Shown here in pieces: positions 12,283-23,336 of a stretch of DNA of 64,000 nucleotides. This stretch comes from Siphonodentalium dalli (Eukaryota; Mollusca; Scaphopoda; Gadilida; Siphonodentaliidae): the NCBI GenBank assembly GCA_032622095.1, contig CP136064.1, positions 134,423,129 through 134,487,128 of the forward strand, in the 5' to 3' direction. Position numbers and translations under genes: made by a program. The first letter of the stretch is position 1, and each line of letters starts with the position of its first letter. The notes under the pieces were generated by a model. That model was not told where the DNA came from, ran no database searches, and saw nothing but the letters and a program-made list of their open reading frames with translations.

Positions 12283-12784
12283 GGTACGTCCGTCTGTCGA
12301 TGCCGTCTGTCCGTCCGTCCGTTAACATTTTTGGTTTCCGATCGATAACTCCAGTTTGGATTATTTGATCTGAACCAAAGTTGGTATGTGCATTTCCCAG
12401 CTAAAGATACAGGCCAAGTTCGAATATGGGTTCCGTCCAATTATTTTTACATGAGTTACGGCCCTTTTTCGACTTAGAATTTGACCGTCTGTTAACATTT
12501 TTGGTTTCCGACCGATAACTCCAGTTTGGATTATTTGATCTGAACCAATAAAGTTGGTATGTGTATTTCTCAGCTAAAGATACAGGCCAAGTTCGAATTT
12601 GGGTTCCGTCCAGTTATTTTTACATGAGTTACGGGCCTTTTTGTCCCCCGTAAAATTTATTTTTGGGGGACTATTGTAATCAGCTCCGTCCTGCGTCCGT
12701 GTGTCCATCCGTCCATCAGTCCGGAGTTATAACTCCAGTAATGATCATCCGATTTGATTGAAACTTGGTATGTACTCTCGGGCT

Positions 12785-13205
12785 CCAAATAAAAGTGCAG
12801 GCCCAAATAATAGTGCAGAGGGGGAATTCCATTGAAAGTTAATTAAAGTGCAGACCCAAATAATAGGGCAGGATGAACTCGGAGCAAAACATAATTTTTT
12901 TTATTTTTTTAGTACTAGTAGGTCAAGTATAGGAATCAACATACATATAGTATGTGTCATGTGATGTCTTATTCAATATTTAAATGTTCACATGTGTGTC
13001 ATATACTTGAATATGTACATGCATAAAGCTATAAGCTCATCATTTTGATATCAGAATCATACAGAAATCTTGAGTTTGTGCTGATTTAAATTTATATAGC
13101 CTCAAAATTAATAAACTGTGCAGACCCAAATAAGCACTGTGCAGGGCGGAAATTTTCCAAGAAAATAATAAACGTGCATGCATGTTTATTTGGAGCCCAA
13201 GAGTA
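12785..13205 (+). repeat. GTGCAGACCCAAATAA dispersed motif with AT-rich core
   Basis: The motif GTGCAG-CCCAAATAA occurs at ~12795, ~12850 and ~13119, near GGCTCCAAATAAA (12781) and TTTGGAGCCCAAGAG (13189). The last two are rough inverses, so the block may be a small insertion bounded by TTGGAGCC/GGCTCCAA. The core is AT-rich and non-coding. Confidence 0.45.
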
Positions 13206-13659
13206 GGTGTCTCAACCAACCAGACAGGTGCTCTGCAATTCTGGGTTTGATCCGAAATTCTTTTATGGAGTTATTTCCCTTTTTTCAACTTTTTTTGTAC
13301 TTAGAAAATTTCTCACTTTTTCGGTATCCGGATGATATCTCAAGTTTGGATTCTTTAATTGCAAATACCGTTTTTATGTGGATCAGTCATATCAAGATAC
13401 AGGTTGAGTTCGAGTTTGAGTTTAATCCGATAATTTTTCCTCGAGTTACAGGGGGGGTGGGGTCGGAAAAAATTTGCAGGCACGTATGCTGATTTTTTAC
13501 TTTCGACCCTTGTTGGGACCCACCCACCCCCGCGTCCAAATTTGTTTCCGTTTTCGGCAGTTTTTTCCGACCATTTTTTGACACCAACCCCCTTTTAACA
13601 CTAAATCAGAGATTTGCGGGGGGAATTTCACTGTAAACAGTTGTATATGAATTTCTGTG

Positions 13660-13862
13660 CATAATATTAGTCATGGATGTGAACATTGACATGTAAATAG
13701 GAACAAGTCATTTTGGGGTTATTCGGTAAAAAAAAACATGGCTGCCAGCAGCCATCTTGGATTTCAAAATTCAATCCATCAGCATGGGCTACAGGCTATA
13801 CTGTTTGTCTGATCATCATGAAATTTGTCATTTATGTTAATATTGACATATAGATGTGTTTT
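13660..13862 (+). repeat. Isolated family C monomer
   Basis: Contains GGAACAAGTCATTTTGGGGT, ATTCGG, ACATGGCTGCCAGCAGCCAT, CTTGGATTTCAAAATTCAATCC and TGATCATCATGAAATTTGTC in the order of the large array at 35.4-50.5 kb. It is flanked by family E sequence, so monomers of different families are intermixed. Confidence 0.8.
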
Positions 13863-14899
13863 AAGCCAAACTCATTGCAAAAACAGTAAAAAAGACTTGC
13901 AGGAAAAATATTTTTGAGTTGCGGAAAAAATTGTTTGTTGGTCCTATCGACCACCCACCCACCCCGGCATACGTGCCCGGAATTTTTTTTTTTTCCACCC
14001 CCTGCGAGTTATGGACTTTTTTCGACTTAGAAAATTCAATTTTGCTTCTTTTTTCTTTGGTTTCCGGATGATAACTCACGTTTGGACTGTTCAATTGAAA
14101 ATTCCGTTATTGATATCAAAATACAGGCCAAGTTCGAATTTGAGTTTGATCCGATGATTTTTCTCAGAGTTATGGGCTTTTCGACTTGGAAAATTCAATT
14201 TTACTTATTTTTTCTTTGGTTTCCAGATGATAACCCAAGTTTGGATTGTTTAATTGGAAATTATGTTTTTTTGTGGGTCGTTCAGATCAAAATACAAGTC
14301 AAGTTCGAATTTTAGTTTGATCCAATGATTTTTCGCAGAATTATGGGCCTTTCGACTTCGAAAATTATTTGTTTCTCATTTTCTGTATGAGGATACCTTC
14401 ATGGTGTAATCAACTCCTCCTACAGTTTTGATCGTAGATATTTGAAACACTGTGGTTGGCCGACCTTTTATTTGACTTAGAATTTGACCAGTTTCATAAC
14501 ATTTCGGTTTCCGACTGATAACTCTAGTTTTGATTATTTGATCTGAACCAAAGCTGGTATGTGTATTTCCCAGCTAAAACTACAGGCCAAGTTCGAATAT
14601 AGGTTCTGTCTAATTATTTTTACATGAGTTACGGCCATTTTTCGACCTAGAATTTGACCGCATTTGGCATTGAAATTAGGGGTATATCAGATTTTCTACA
14701 AATGTAAGCTCAAAGTATTATTTTATTTTGCGGTAGTACATTTCGAAATGGCTAAAGGGCGTATTTTGCCACGCCCTAGCGATGCTCTTGTTCCCAATTA
14801 CAACAACAATCAATCATATGTATTGTTCAAATCTTTCAACAGGACATTTAACCCTCCCACATCCACCACTTCACTAGAACATATTTGGCAAACTTGAAA

Positions 14900-15600
14900 A
14901 GTGTTCTTTGAAAGAACCACCAGCTCTATTTAGCTCATATTTAATATTGAGGCTCCTTTGGTGATGTGTGATTCAGATTTGTTCAATCAGGGTCACCAGG
15001 TCAAGTAGGTGCAAGGCCAGCTACATTACTCTTTCTCTCCATAGTAATTCATGATATGTCTTCTATGCAAGAATCAAATGGCCTATTTTGCTTATATTTG
15101 GTATGAAATTACATTGGGTGACATATTTGTGAAAATGGGATCACAAAGTCGAATAAGGGCAGAGCCAGAGACATAACTATTTCAACACATAGTAATTCTT
15201 AAAATATGTTCGCAAGAGCCAAGAACTAGTTGGCTTATTTAGCATGTAATGTTCTTGTTTGACTGCAATTCAGATTTTTAAAAATGGGGGCACCTGGTCA
15301 AATAGGGGCCAAGCGAAGGACAGTTTCCCTCTTAATATGCTTCCTTAACAAGGACCATCAGGTCTATTTTACTGATATTTAGTATGAAGGGTTCTTTGGT
15401 GTCTGGGATTCAAATTTATTCAGATGGGGTCACCAGGTTAAATAGGGTGGGACCAGGGAAGTAACTGAATGTCTCTATAGTAATTCTTAAAATGTCTTCT
15501 CAAGAGAGGTTGGACTATTTAGCTTACATATAGTATGGAGGATCCTTTAGTGACTGAGATTCAGATTTGTTAACATGAGGTCAACCTGTTAAGAAATGAC
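14900..15600 (+). repeat. Four degenerate ~180-bp monomers (GGTCACCAGGTCAAATAGG type)
   Basis: Four successive copies share CAGATTTNTTNA, GGGGTCACCAGGTCAAATAGG, a GGCCAG/GGACAG word, CTC-ATAGTAATTCTTAAAATATG, CAAGAG, and GGCTTATTTAGC with TATTTAGTATGAAG. Identity is lower than in the other arrays, so this looks older. No element ends were identified. The sequence starts about 100 bp after the end of family A copy 1. Confidence 0.7.
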
Positions 15601-16106
15601 GGCCATGGGGATTTAACACTTGTGTGTCTAATAAAATCATTGAAATACCAAATTCATTAAAACATCTACCTTGGAACTACCTTACTGATTAATCTGACAT
15701 ACATCTATGATGTTTTGGGTCCATCGATAATTGGGCTTCAAACATGTCTATTAAAATGGTTTTATAAGAATGCGCTTGTGAGATTGGAAATTTCCAACAA
15801 TTGAGAGATGTCGGTTGTGAAATTCGAACCTAAGACTTGGGAGTCTGGAGCCTGGTTGGGAGGGGACTTGTTGAGCTGGAGGAGGGGGATGATCAGTAGT
15901 GTACAGTTGGTAATTTCAAGGTGGATATTCACCGATCTACATACATGTACATGAAGCCTCTCTAGCCACATATCCTGTTTAGATTTACTTCTTTTAAAGT
16001 GATTTTGAAAAGTTCTGACTGTTGTGGTCTCCAGAGTCCCAGTCTTATCAGTCTTTGCAGTCTGGTGAGCGACCCCACAGTCATTGACTGTCTTGTTTAT
16101 TAATCT
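15601..16106. other. Non-repetitive DNA; one unrecognised minus-strand frame
   Basis: A 116-codon frame runs on the minus strand (16112-15762). It has an even amino-acid composition and a Lys/Arg/Ser-rich centre but no motif I recognise, and it overlaps the dispersed repeat at its start. I do not call it a gene. No other feature is visible here. Confidence 0.35.
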
Positions 16107-16290
16107 ACTCATTTGACGTCATATGAGGATTTACGACGGAGATAGCCGACAACCGGTCGGGGGATATTATTTATTTATTTCTCGGCTTATTTATTATGCG
16201 ATTGTTATGGGACTTGTACCATTGTGATCATAATACATGTAGGTGTGCCTTTCCGATAGTGTTTTGTTATATTCATCAGGATATCAATCC
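16107..16290 (+). repeat. Dispersed repeat, copy 2 (first copy at 5605-5785)
   Basis: Shares TTGACGTCAT, GACGGAGATAGCCGACAACC, TTATTTATTTATTTCTCGGC, TATGGGACTTG, TTTCCGATAG and AATCCTTTAA in order with the copy at 5.6 kb. It ends about 30 bp before the TIR element that follows. Confidence 0.8.
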
Positions 16291-16319
16291 TTTAACCAAC
16301 TGTGCTATATTTCTTATAC

Positions 16320-17730
16320 CAGGGTTTCCGCCAGGGGGAAATTAATGAGTCCGTATTGGGCAAACACATAACGCGACGGGACGACCATGGTTCTTTCTGT
16401 CGGGCGAAAATTTTGTTATTTGACACTGAAAAGTAGCAATTTCCTTGCACCTAAGAGTCCCACAAAGCAACCCAAAGCTACGTATATATTACGCAAGTCA
16501 ATCATTTCCATGGGTGCTTTAATTCTGTTGATGGTGTCCAGATAATCAATCAATTAGTTACAAACGTAAGACTGCCGTCTGATTGAATACTATATATTAA
16601 TGAACAAGCTACGAGTTAGTGTTTACAAATTTATACAATAAGATTCCGACAGGTATAATGAATCTAAACACTACAAAGCATCTATGCATTGACCAATAAT
16701 AGATAGCAAGGAGAATTGAATAAAGTATTTCCTAGAATTTCAAGCAGCTTCTGTGAAAATGAAACTGACAGCTAGGATATACGCTGTCAATCGTAAAACT
16801 ATTTGTGCGCTGTGACGTGACAGATGTCATAATGCAGGGTTTGTCTGCAGGAGATATTTATAGAGGCGGAATACGAATGGTAGCGACATCTTTCACTCGG
16901 AATGCGTAGCTTGTTCTATAGTCTCTATTAGTCCATAAGCTGACCACCGCAATTGCTTATTATGCGTATATTGCCATGCATAGTCAACAAAATCCCAAAG
17001 TGATTTATTTCACAATAATAAGGAACCTGTCCCGAAATCAGTCTTTATAGTGGGAATTCATAGTGACAAGTTAACAACACCATTTATTTGATCCATATTA
17101 CATACATGGAGGATAAAGACAAACACATACCCCTCCCCAATATGGAGATAAAGTCAAAGTACGGTAAATAATAGTTGCGTTGTCCTGCGGCTCCCGCTTG
17201 GGTCCCCAAGCACAATCAACGACACACATGTTCACATTTCCCATCAAATTATATTTTATAACACGCTGGCTAAAACTCTGTTCTGTACCTCATGGACTCT
17301 GCAGATGGACCCATTAATTATGTACCGTACGATAGCATGGGATCTCGGAGAAGGAGTAGTTACATCCATGAAAATCCTGTGCATAAAAATGTCCAGATAA
17401 AGAAATTTGGCATTCTTTGATAAAATCATGTAATCGTAGGATATCACGGGATTTTCGAGCATGAGTAGTTTCATACCGTGCACAAAAATATGCGTACTCA
17501 GCAGTCCGGCTTTCTTTGATGTTACCGCGACATGTATTATGCTGTATCTAACGTCACTATTTGACACGCATTTAACCAGTATTCTGTTTAACCCCCAAAC
17601 TCCCGTTGCAACCAAATTTTTTTTACGACATATTGCGACTGACATTTGGTATATGTATGAACCAAACAGATAATATGCGAGGGGAATGAGGCCGTCCTAC
17701 GGACGCTGAGCCGTACTAACGGAAACCCTG
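16320..17730. mobile_element. TIR DNA transposon with CAGGGTTTCCG ends, ~1.41 kb
   Basis: The left end is CAGGGTTTCCG and the right end is CGGAAACCCTG, an exact 11-bp inverse. CTTATAC(C) precedes the left end (16313-16320) and follows the right end (17731-17738), giving a 7-8 bp target duplication depending on how the shared C is assigned. CAGGG termini with an ~8-bp duplication suggest hAT, but the one-base ambiguity leaves the class open. A 129-codon minus-strand frame (17645-17256) lies inside. I see no transposase motif in it. Confidence 0.75.
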
Positions 17731-18166
17731 CTTATACCTCATAACTCCTACAGGCATTTTGCCAATGCCAATCAGATTCTACCAATTCAGAGACAAATAT
17801 TTTGGTGTTATATGGGGCATGTCCTGTACCAAAAAGTGTTGTACGGGACAATCTTTAAAAGGGAATGAGTAAGATAGTTACTTTAAAATGAAAATCACCC
17901 TAATAGTATTGATTATCACCACATGTACTAACAAAATATAAATTGGTCTTGATTAAAAAGATTTGTATAATATAATACAACAATTTTTGTCAACAATAGT
18001 GTTGTATGGGACAAAGGGGATGGGACATGGTTGTTTTTTCTCAAAAAAAGTTAAAGCAATTTGATTCTTTGACAATTACGGCCTTGTCATTGTTTATAAA
18101 TTATGCTTAACTGTGAATTTATGTTCCTATGGATCCGTAATTAGCTATCATTAAATAGCCAAAATG
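17731..18166. other. No recognisable gene
   Basis: AT-rich DNA. GTTGTACGGGACAA (~17850) and GTTGTATGGGACAA (~18001) form a weak repeat ~150 bp apart. Nothing coding is recognisable. Confidence 0.4.
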
Positions 18167-18365
18167 GACGACGGGCATCGGACTGCATCTATGTTTCATT
18201 TTTAAAATTTCATACTGTAGACAAAGTAACAAAGTTAGCTGGAAATGGAATGTTCAAAGTAACTAGAGTGGACCACCTACATGTAGCTATTAATATGGCT
18301 ATATCATTTTCTGATGTCTATTATGCCAATGTGCAGATAAAGAAAGCTATGGCAGGCTAGGGCCA

Positions 18366-18448
18366 TTCGAAATCGTTCTTCTGATTCGATTCGAAATCGT
18401 TCTTCTGATTCGATTCGAAATCGTTCTTCTGATTCGATTCGAAATCGG
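18366..18448 (+). repeat. 24-bp minisatellite TTCGAAATCGTTCTTCTGATTCGA-type (also 19895-19977)
   Basis: Three tandem copies of a unit composed of TTCGAAATCGTTCTTC plus TGATTCGA, then a partial fourth copy. A single unit also follows the hAT left end at ~18730. The second long duplicate carries the same array at 19895-19977. It is probably an expansion of hAT subterminal sequence. Confidence 0.9.
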
Positions 18449-18701
18449 CTACCATGATTTGAAATTTGAAAACCTAACAATACTATCCGCCAAGGGTACC
18501 CCGAGTCACCACACCAAATTTGGTTTAAATAGGTCCAAAATATTATGATATGTACTGGTAAATTTGTTTGGAGCGATATTAAACCCAATTCACCAATTCC
18601 ATGCCATGCCTTTGGACCACCTACATGTAGCTATTAATATGGCTATATCATTTTCTGATGTCTATTATGCCAATGTGCAGATAAAGAAAGCTATGGCAGG
18701 C

Positions 18702-19695
18702 TAGGGCCCTGCGAATCGATTCGATGCAGTTCGAAATCGTTCTTCTGATTCGATTCGAAATCGGCTACCATGATTTTGATTTCTTCGAATCTTTGGTGAC
18801 AGGTGCATTATGTCCAATGGCAGGACATGTAATGTTATCGCCAACTAATCTATGACTAATTGACCAAATCTGTAAGAATGACATAAGTGAACAACAAAAT
18901 TGCCATACAAGGCTGTGTGCTAGTGTCATTCCAGGAATCATGGGAATTCCATAACACACATGTATGCCAGATTATAGATCTTTGTTTGATTTGCGTAAAT
19001 GCGAGTCTGAATCGAAGTCCTGATTATTTTTGTAAACATTGTCTGGTAAGTGTCAGTTCAAGCGACAGACAACACAATCATCGCAAGTGTCGCGAAAAAT
19101 ACCGCGCTATTCAACGAAATGAAACAGGCATCACATGGTATGCTTGTCCGTATTTAGGTTACACTGGTGTAAATGTTTTCCGTAGGCCTCAGTACAAACG
19201 TTTTAGCGTATACTGTTTACAATATAAATACTAGATCCAAAATTTCGTTTAAATGTGAAAGATTGACATTTGCGGAATCTTTTTATGCAAAAAAAATCAT
19301 GTCCGTCTAGCAGGGAATTCACCTTTAAATCTTGTGTTTTCGTAACTAGTATCAGAACCGCACTAAAAATAATATTGTCATGTTTTAGACCACACCACAA
19401 AATTCAAAGCCCAATGTCTATTTTATTCTCTCCTATATATTCCTCCCACATCCGCTAGATGTCAATCCGCAACATATTTATTCCAGTGTAACCTTTACGT
19501 CAACATGCATGCTCTTATGTGTACTCAACGATTGCTTAGGCACAGAAAATGCATACAGTTGTGTAGATAAGCATATAATCTGAGCATATATACTACATTG
19601 ACGATCACCAGGCGGTTTTCGCCAGGCAATTTTAGGTGGTTCTTCGAAGTTTTATGTATTTGAACTCGATTGGCTCAGTAGCAATGATTCGATTC
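18702..19695. mobile_element. Right-truncated copy of the TAGGGCCCTGCG hAT element
   Basis: This is the part of the hAT element carried in the first long duplicate. It has the left end TAGGGCCCTGCGAATCGATT preceded by TGGCAGGC, but runs into the start of the second duplicate without a right terminus. It therefore arose by segmental duplication, not by separate transposition. Confidence 0.8.
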
Positions 19696-20230
19696 GACGA
19701 CGGGCATCGGACTGCATCTATGTTTCATTTTTAAAATTTCATACTGTAGACAAAGTAACAAAGTTAGCTGGAAATGGAATGTTCAAAGTAACTAGAGTGG
19801 ACCACCTACATGTAGCTATTAATATGGCTATATCATTTTCTGATGTCTATTATGCCAATGTGCAGATAAAGAAAGCTATGGCAGGCTAGGGCCATTCGAA
19901 ATCGTTCTTCTGATTCGATTCGAAATCGTTCTTCTGATTCGATTCGAAATCGTTCTTCTGATTCGATTCGAAATCGGCTACCATGATTTGAAATTTGAAA
20001 ACCTAACAATACTATCCGCCAAGGGTACCCCGAGTCACCACACCAAATTTGGTTTAAATAGGTCCAAAATATTATGATATGTACTGGTAAATTTGTTTGG
20101 AGCGATATTAAACCCAATTCACCAATTCCATGCCATGCCTTTGGACCACCTACATGTAGCTATTAATATGGCTATATCATTTTCTGATGTCTATTATGCC
20201 AATGTGCAGATAAAGAAAGCTATGGCAGGC

Positions 20231-21303
20231 TAGGGCCCTGCGAATCGATTCGATGCAGTTCGAAATCGTTCTTCTGATTCGATTCGAAATCGGCTACCAT
20301 GATTTTGATTTCTTCGAATCTTTGGTGACAGGTGCATTATGTCCAATGGCAGGACATGTAATGTTATCGCCAACTAATCTATGACTAATTGACCAAATCT
20401 GTAAGAATGACATAAGTGAACAACAAAATTGCCATACAAGGCTGTGTGCTAGTGTCATTCCAGGAATCATGGGAATTCCATAACACACATGTATGCCAGA
20501 TTATAGATCTTTGTTTGATTTGCGTAAATGCGAGTCTGAATCGAAGTCCTGATTATTTTTGTAAACATTGTCTGGTAAGTGTCAGTTCAAGCGACAGACA
20601 ACACAATCATCGCAAGTGTCGCGAAAAATACCGCGCTATTCAACGAAATGAAACAGGCATCACATGGTATGCTTGTCCGTATTTAGGTTACACTGGTGTA
20701 AATGTTTTCCGTAGGCCTCAGTACAAACGTTTTAGCGTATACTGTTTACAATATAAATACTAGATCCAAAATTTCGTTTAAATGTGAAAGATTGACATTT
20801 GCGGAATCTTTTTATGCAAAAAAAATCATGTCCGTCTAGCAGGGAATTCACCTTTAAATCTTGTGTTTTCGTAACTAGTATCAGAACCGCACTAAAAATA
20901 ATATTGTCATGTTTTAGACCACACCACAAAATTCAAAGCCCAATGTCTATTTTATTCTCTCCTATATATTCCTCCCACATCCGCTAGATGTCAATCCGCA
21001 ACATATTTATTCCAGTGTAACCTTTACGTCAACATGCATGCTCTTATGTGTACTCAACGATTGCTTAGGCACAGAAAATGCATACAGTTGTGTAGATAAG
21101 CATATAATCTGAGCATATATACTACATTGACGATCACCAGGCGGTTTTCGCCAGGCAATTTTAGGTGGTTCTTCGAAGTTTTATGTATTTGAACTCGATT
21201 GGCTCAGTAGCAATGATTCGATTCGAGATTCGATTTCGATTTTCGAATCGTTTGCCTAATTCGATTCGATTCAAAATGAAAACACCCGATTCGCAGGGCC
21301 CTA
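20231..21303. mobile_element. Non-autonomous hAT-like transposon, 1073 bp
   Basis: The left end is TAGGGCCCTGCGAATCG and the right end CGATTCGCAGGGCCCTA, an exact 17-bp inverse. The identical octamer TGGCAGGC flanks both sides (20223-20230 and 21304-21311). Subterminal regions are rich in ATTCGATTCGA. The 20416-20763 frame encodes a Cys/His-containing 115-residue product with no zinc-finger spacing I can assign, and I see no hAT dimerisation domain. Ends and target duplication are clear. Confidence 0.88.
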
Positions 21304-21690
21304 TGGCAGGCTATGGTATCTAATTTAAAAAAAAATGTTTCCACAATACACATGACATGTGACAAGAAAATCTTAGCTGCATTGCACAGCTGAGTATATC
21401 ACTATACAGATGGTCTGAGGTCATTATAAATGTTATAAGTTTAATACAGAAGCCAATGTTCACCATTTATAGCAATGCCAGTGATTAGCTCTGTTATATA
21501 TTTGATATTAATGGGTCAGCAGTGATGTGGCTTATCTTGGTGGCTGTGTCGTTGGTAGAATTTGCTACATTATCATTGTAAACTTAAATTGGATTCTATT
21601 AACCAAGTATTTCATCTGGGTCACCTTTTCACATTTAATCCAAGGCTGCGCTGGTGCAGCATTACAGATCCTGTGCCAGTGCATTCTCTT
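21304..21690. other. No recognisable gene
   Basis: AT-rich DNA between the hAT element and a family D 3' fragment. Overlapping frames at 21527-21712 and 21562-21768 are hydrophobic but short and shared between two frames. I do not support them as genes. Confidence 0.4.
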
Positions 21691-21876
21691 AAATATATAT
21701 GTGAGTATATAAATTCCAATAACTTGTGTTATGTACATTTCATAACATTTGTCTATAATAGTACATAACAGTATAATTCAAAATCAGAACTCTAATATAT
21801 GATTCCAATCATAGCAAATTTTCTATAGCCAAGGGATGGGTTAAACATCTGCTGATCACGATCGGCCACTCATTCC
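21690..21876 (+). mobile_element. Family D 3' fragment
   Basis: Contains TTCCAATAA-TTGTGTTAT as at ~11930, then AAGGGATGGGTTAAACATCT, the hairpin TGATC-ACGATC-type stem and the terminus GGCCACTCATT. The other family D copies end GGCCTCTCGTT, so this is a diverged 3' end. The 5' portion is missing or too diverged to see. Confidence 0.6.
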
Positions 21877-22245
21877 AAATTTCGTTAAATAACATGCCAC
21901 CAGCAGCCATTTTGGATTTTACTCTTTGCATGACTAAATCCTTTAGCACACCCCACAATCCACTTCCCTCATCCTATCACCACCAAACTTCATATTGATC
22001 CTGATCTACTATTAAGATGGGAGGTGTCAAATGTTTTTGAATTTCATTGGAAAACATGGCCACCAGCAGCCATCTTGGATTTTACTTTCTATATATCTCA
22101 GCATGTTGTTATCTACATGTAGTATACTGGTACTTAGACATTTCAACTTTCCGCATTCCTAATCACTCCATTGACTGTAACATATGAAATCATCCACCTC
22201 CAAATTGAGCTATGTACATGTACAGTGTCATTGTCACTTTCAATT
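21877..22245 (+). mobile_element. Family C 3' remnant
   Basis: Two diverged monomers (CACCAGCAGCCATTTTGGAT and CACCAGCAGCCATCTTGGAT), followed by the family C tail: TTTCCGCATTCCTAATCACT, CATTGACTGTAA, AAATTGAGCT, then the hairpin AGTGTCATTGTCACT and TTCAATT. It abuts the family D terminus directly. No 5' end was seen. Confidence 0.7.
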
Positions 22246-22621
22246 AAAAAAGATTCAACAGAAAAAAATGTTGATTATAGTAAATATGGCAGACTGCATT
22301 GGTCACAAAGACAAATAAATCAGGTGACTGACTGTGAGGCTCAACCAAGGAAGACCACACAAATTCACCTGTGTTGAATCAGCTGACCATACATTGAAAA
22401 TAGTTTTCTCCAGTTGCAAGGCTGGAATTTGGATATAGTTCTGAACACCATGACATAGTGGTTTCTTCTAAGTTGTGTTTCATACCAGGTTCCCAGTATA
22501 TAGGCGATATTTTGGTGACGTCACAAGTCACGTGTCAAAACATCAACAAACCAGCTGGTAGGCAGAAAGATGGAATCGCAGTGCATTGTCATAGAAGATA
22601 TGATCGCGTGTTTGACAATCT

Positions 22622-22795
22622 ATGAATAAAAATCAAAGTAAAACGGTAGAAACAAATTCAGGAAATAGTTGTTGTGTTATTGGATGTTCCAATAGACTCG
22701 AACATGTTCATAATAAGATAGGATTGGATGGCATATATATATATGCTGAAATATTGTGAGCGACGGATATCTGAAATTATAATTAAAGAATAAAA
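22622..22795 (+). pseudogene. THAP zinc-finger N-terminal remnant
   Basis: A frame opening at the ATG at 22622 carries CCVIGCSNR after 16 residues, the hallmark start of the THAP C2CH finger (usually CCVxGCSNR followed by a F-x-R-F-P stretch). It stops at 22757-22759 after 45 codons. In a shifted frame just after the stop, ERRISEIII could correspond to the THAP helix region. The F-x-R-F-P segment and the later Cys/His pair are not visible, so this looks like a broken fragment of a P-element/Kolobok-type transposase or of a host THAP gene. It could also be a chance match, because the similarity rests on about nine residues. Confidence 0.45.
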
Positions 22796-22821
22796 GATCG
22801 ACTTTTGTTTTGAAAGTTTAA

Positions 22822-23336
22822 AGGCACGGGCGGCGTTTGTTGCAGAAATATTCATATTTGTTCAAATCGCCATAAACAGAAGGAATAGTAAAATATATAT
22901 AGTTTTGTTCATATGCCAACATAATCAGCGCTTAAATAGTATATTGTCATCAAGACGTACGATGGTGTACGTAAACAAGAACCAGCTCGCGTTACAGAAG
23001 TTTTGCTGATGTTTACATAACACAGCGCAATTCTATTGGTTAATCACACACACATGTTATAAACGCTCTTTATTATTTCCATATCAGGAAAACAGTAACA
23101 AATAACGCTCTTTATGTTTACCATATCCGGATCTAAACAAAAGCCAGGTTCTGTAACGTTTTTTGCTTTTGTTTACATAACCAAGGAAAAACATTTGACA
23201 ATAACATACTGTTTATGCCATATTTCTGATTGGTATAAACAAAGTCTGTATATTTTACTATTCTTTCTGTTTATGGTGGTTTTAGACGGAGCTGAATATT
23301 TTAACAGCATACCCACTGCCAACGCCGCCCGTATCT
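22822..23336. mobile_element. TTAA-flanked TIR element, 515 bp
   Basis: TTAA lies on both sides (22818-22821 and 23337-23340). The left end is AGGCACGGGCGGCGTT and the right end, read on the opposite strand, is AGATACGGGCGGCGTT. A second inverted match (CCATAAACAGAA-GAATAGTAAAATATA) lies ~50-90 bp inside each end. TTAA target sites are used by piggyBac and Kolobok. The ends do not begin CCC as piggyBac ends do, so Kolobok is the better guess, and the THAP remnant immediately to the left fits that. An internal direct repeat (GTTACAG-TTTTGCT-TGTTTACATAAC) is at 22973 and 23136. Two ACGCTCTTTAT motifs lie inside. Confidence 0.6.

Larger units (their letters stand above)
12646..14472 (+). mobile_element. 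Family E tandem-repeat element, copy 1
   Basis: Begins GTCCCCCGTAAAATTT with an internal inverse TTTTTGGGGGAC, followed by GTCC/GTGTCC repeats and then GAGTTATAACTCC. Internal monomers begin GGTTTCC-GATGATAACTC and include AAGTTCGAATTTGAG, TTTGATCCGATGATTTTTC and GAGTTATGGGC. It ends near GGTTGGCCGACCTTTTA, after which the family A host resumes with TTTGACTTAGAATTTGACC. The host text before it is GAGTTACGGGCCTTTTT, so both junctions can be read directly. It contains a piece of family C and an unrelated GCAGACCCAAATAA repeat. Confidence 0.6.
10163..14792 (+). mobile_element. Family A tandem-repeat element, copy 1 (host of nested insertions)
   Basis: The 5' end has TTATACGCCCTTTTTTG, followed within 60 bp by a GTCC/GTCT microsatellite. 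The 3' end has AAAGGGCGTATTTTG (inverse of the 5' motif) overlapping the hairpin AGGGCGT-ACGCCCT and then the terminus GCGATGCTCTTGTT. Internal monomers of ~172 bp read GGTTTCCGA-CGATAACTCC, GATCTGAACCAAA, CCCAGCTAAA, AAGTTCGAATATGGGTTCCG, GAGTTACGGCCCTTTTTCGA. No protein is encoded. The plan (subterminal inverted repeat, microsatellite, tandem core, 3' hairpin) matches bivalve pearl-type/Helentron-associated elements. Family D and E elements sit inside it. Confidence 0.75.
18167..21224 (+). repeat. Exact-looking 1529-bp tandem duplication (two copies)
   Basis: Units 18167-19695 and 19696-21224 read the same throughout by eye, and five translated frames in each copy are identical. The junctions share only a few bases around GATTCGA, which occurs many times in the unit. 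Each unit also holds an internal direct repeat beginning GGACCACCTACATGTAGC (18272 and 18615, ~343 bp apart). The 115-codon frame in each copy (18887 and 20416) has scattered Cys/His residues but no recognised domain. The duplication took in the left flank and most of a hAT element, but not its right end. Confidence 0.92.

Noticed and set aside
12144-12440. Minus-strand frame with IRTWPVSLAGKCTYQLWFRS, also found at 51904-52131 and 60979-61167
   Set aside because: Recurrence reflects family A monomers read antisense. The frame is broken differently in each copy.
15762-16112. 116-codon minus-strand frame as a candidate exon
   Set aside because: No family motif and no convincing splice signals, and it overlaps a dispersed repeat. 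Also considered as a tRNA-derived SINE because of GGTTCGAATTTCA on the minus strand, but there is no A box at the right distance.
18887-19234. Cys/His-containing 115-codon frame, duplicated at 20416-20763, as a zinc-finger gene
   Set aside because: The identical second copy reflects the segmental duplication, not selection. Cys/His spacing fits no finger type I know, and it lies within a non-autonomous hAT.
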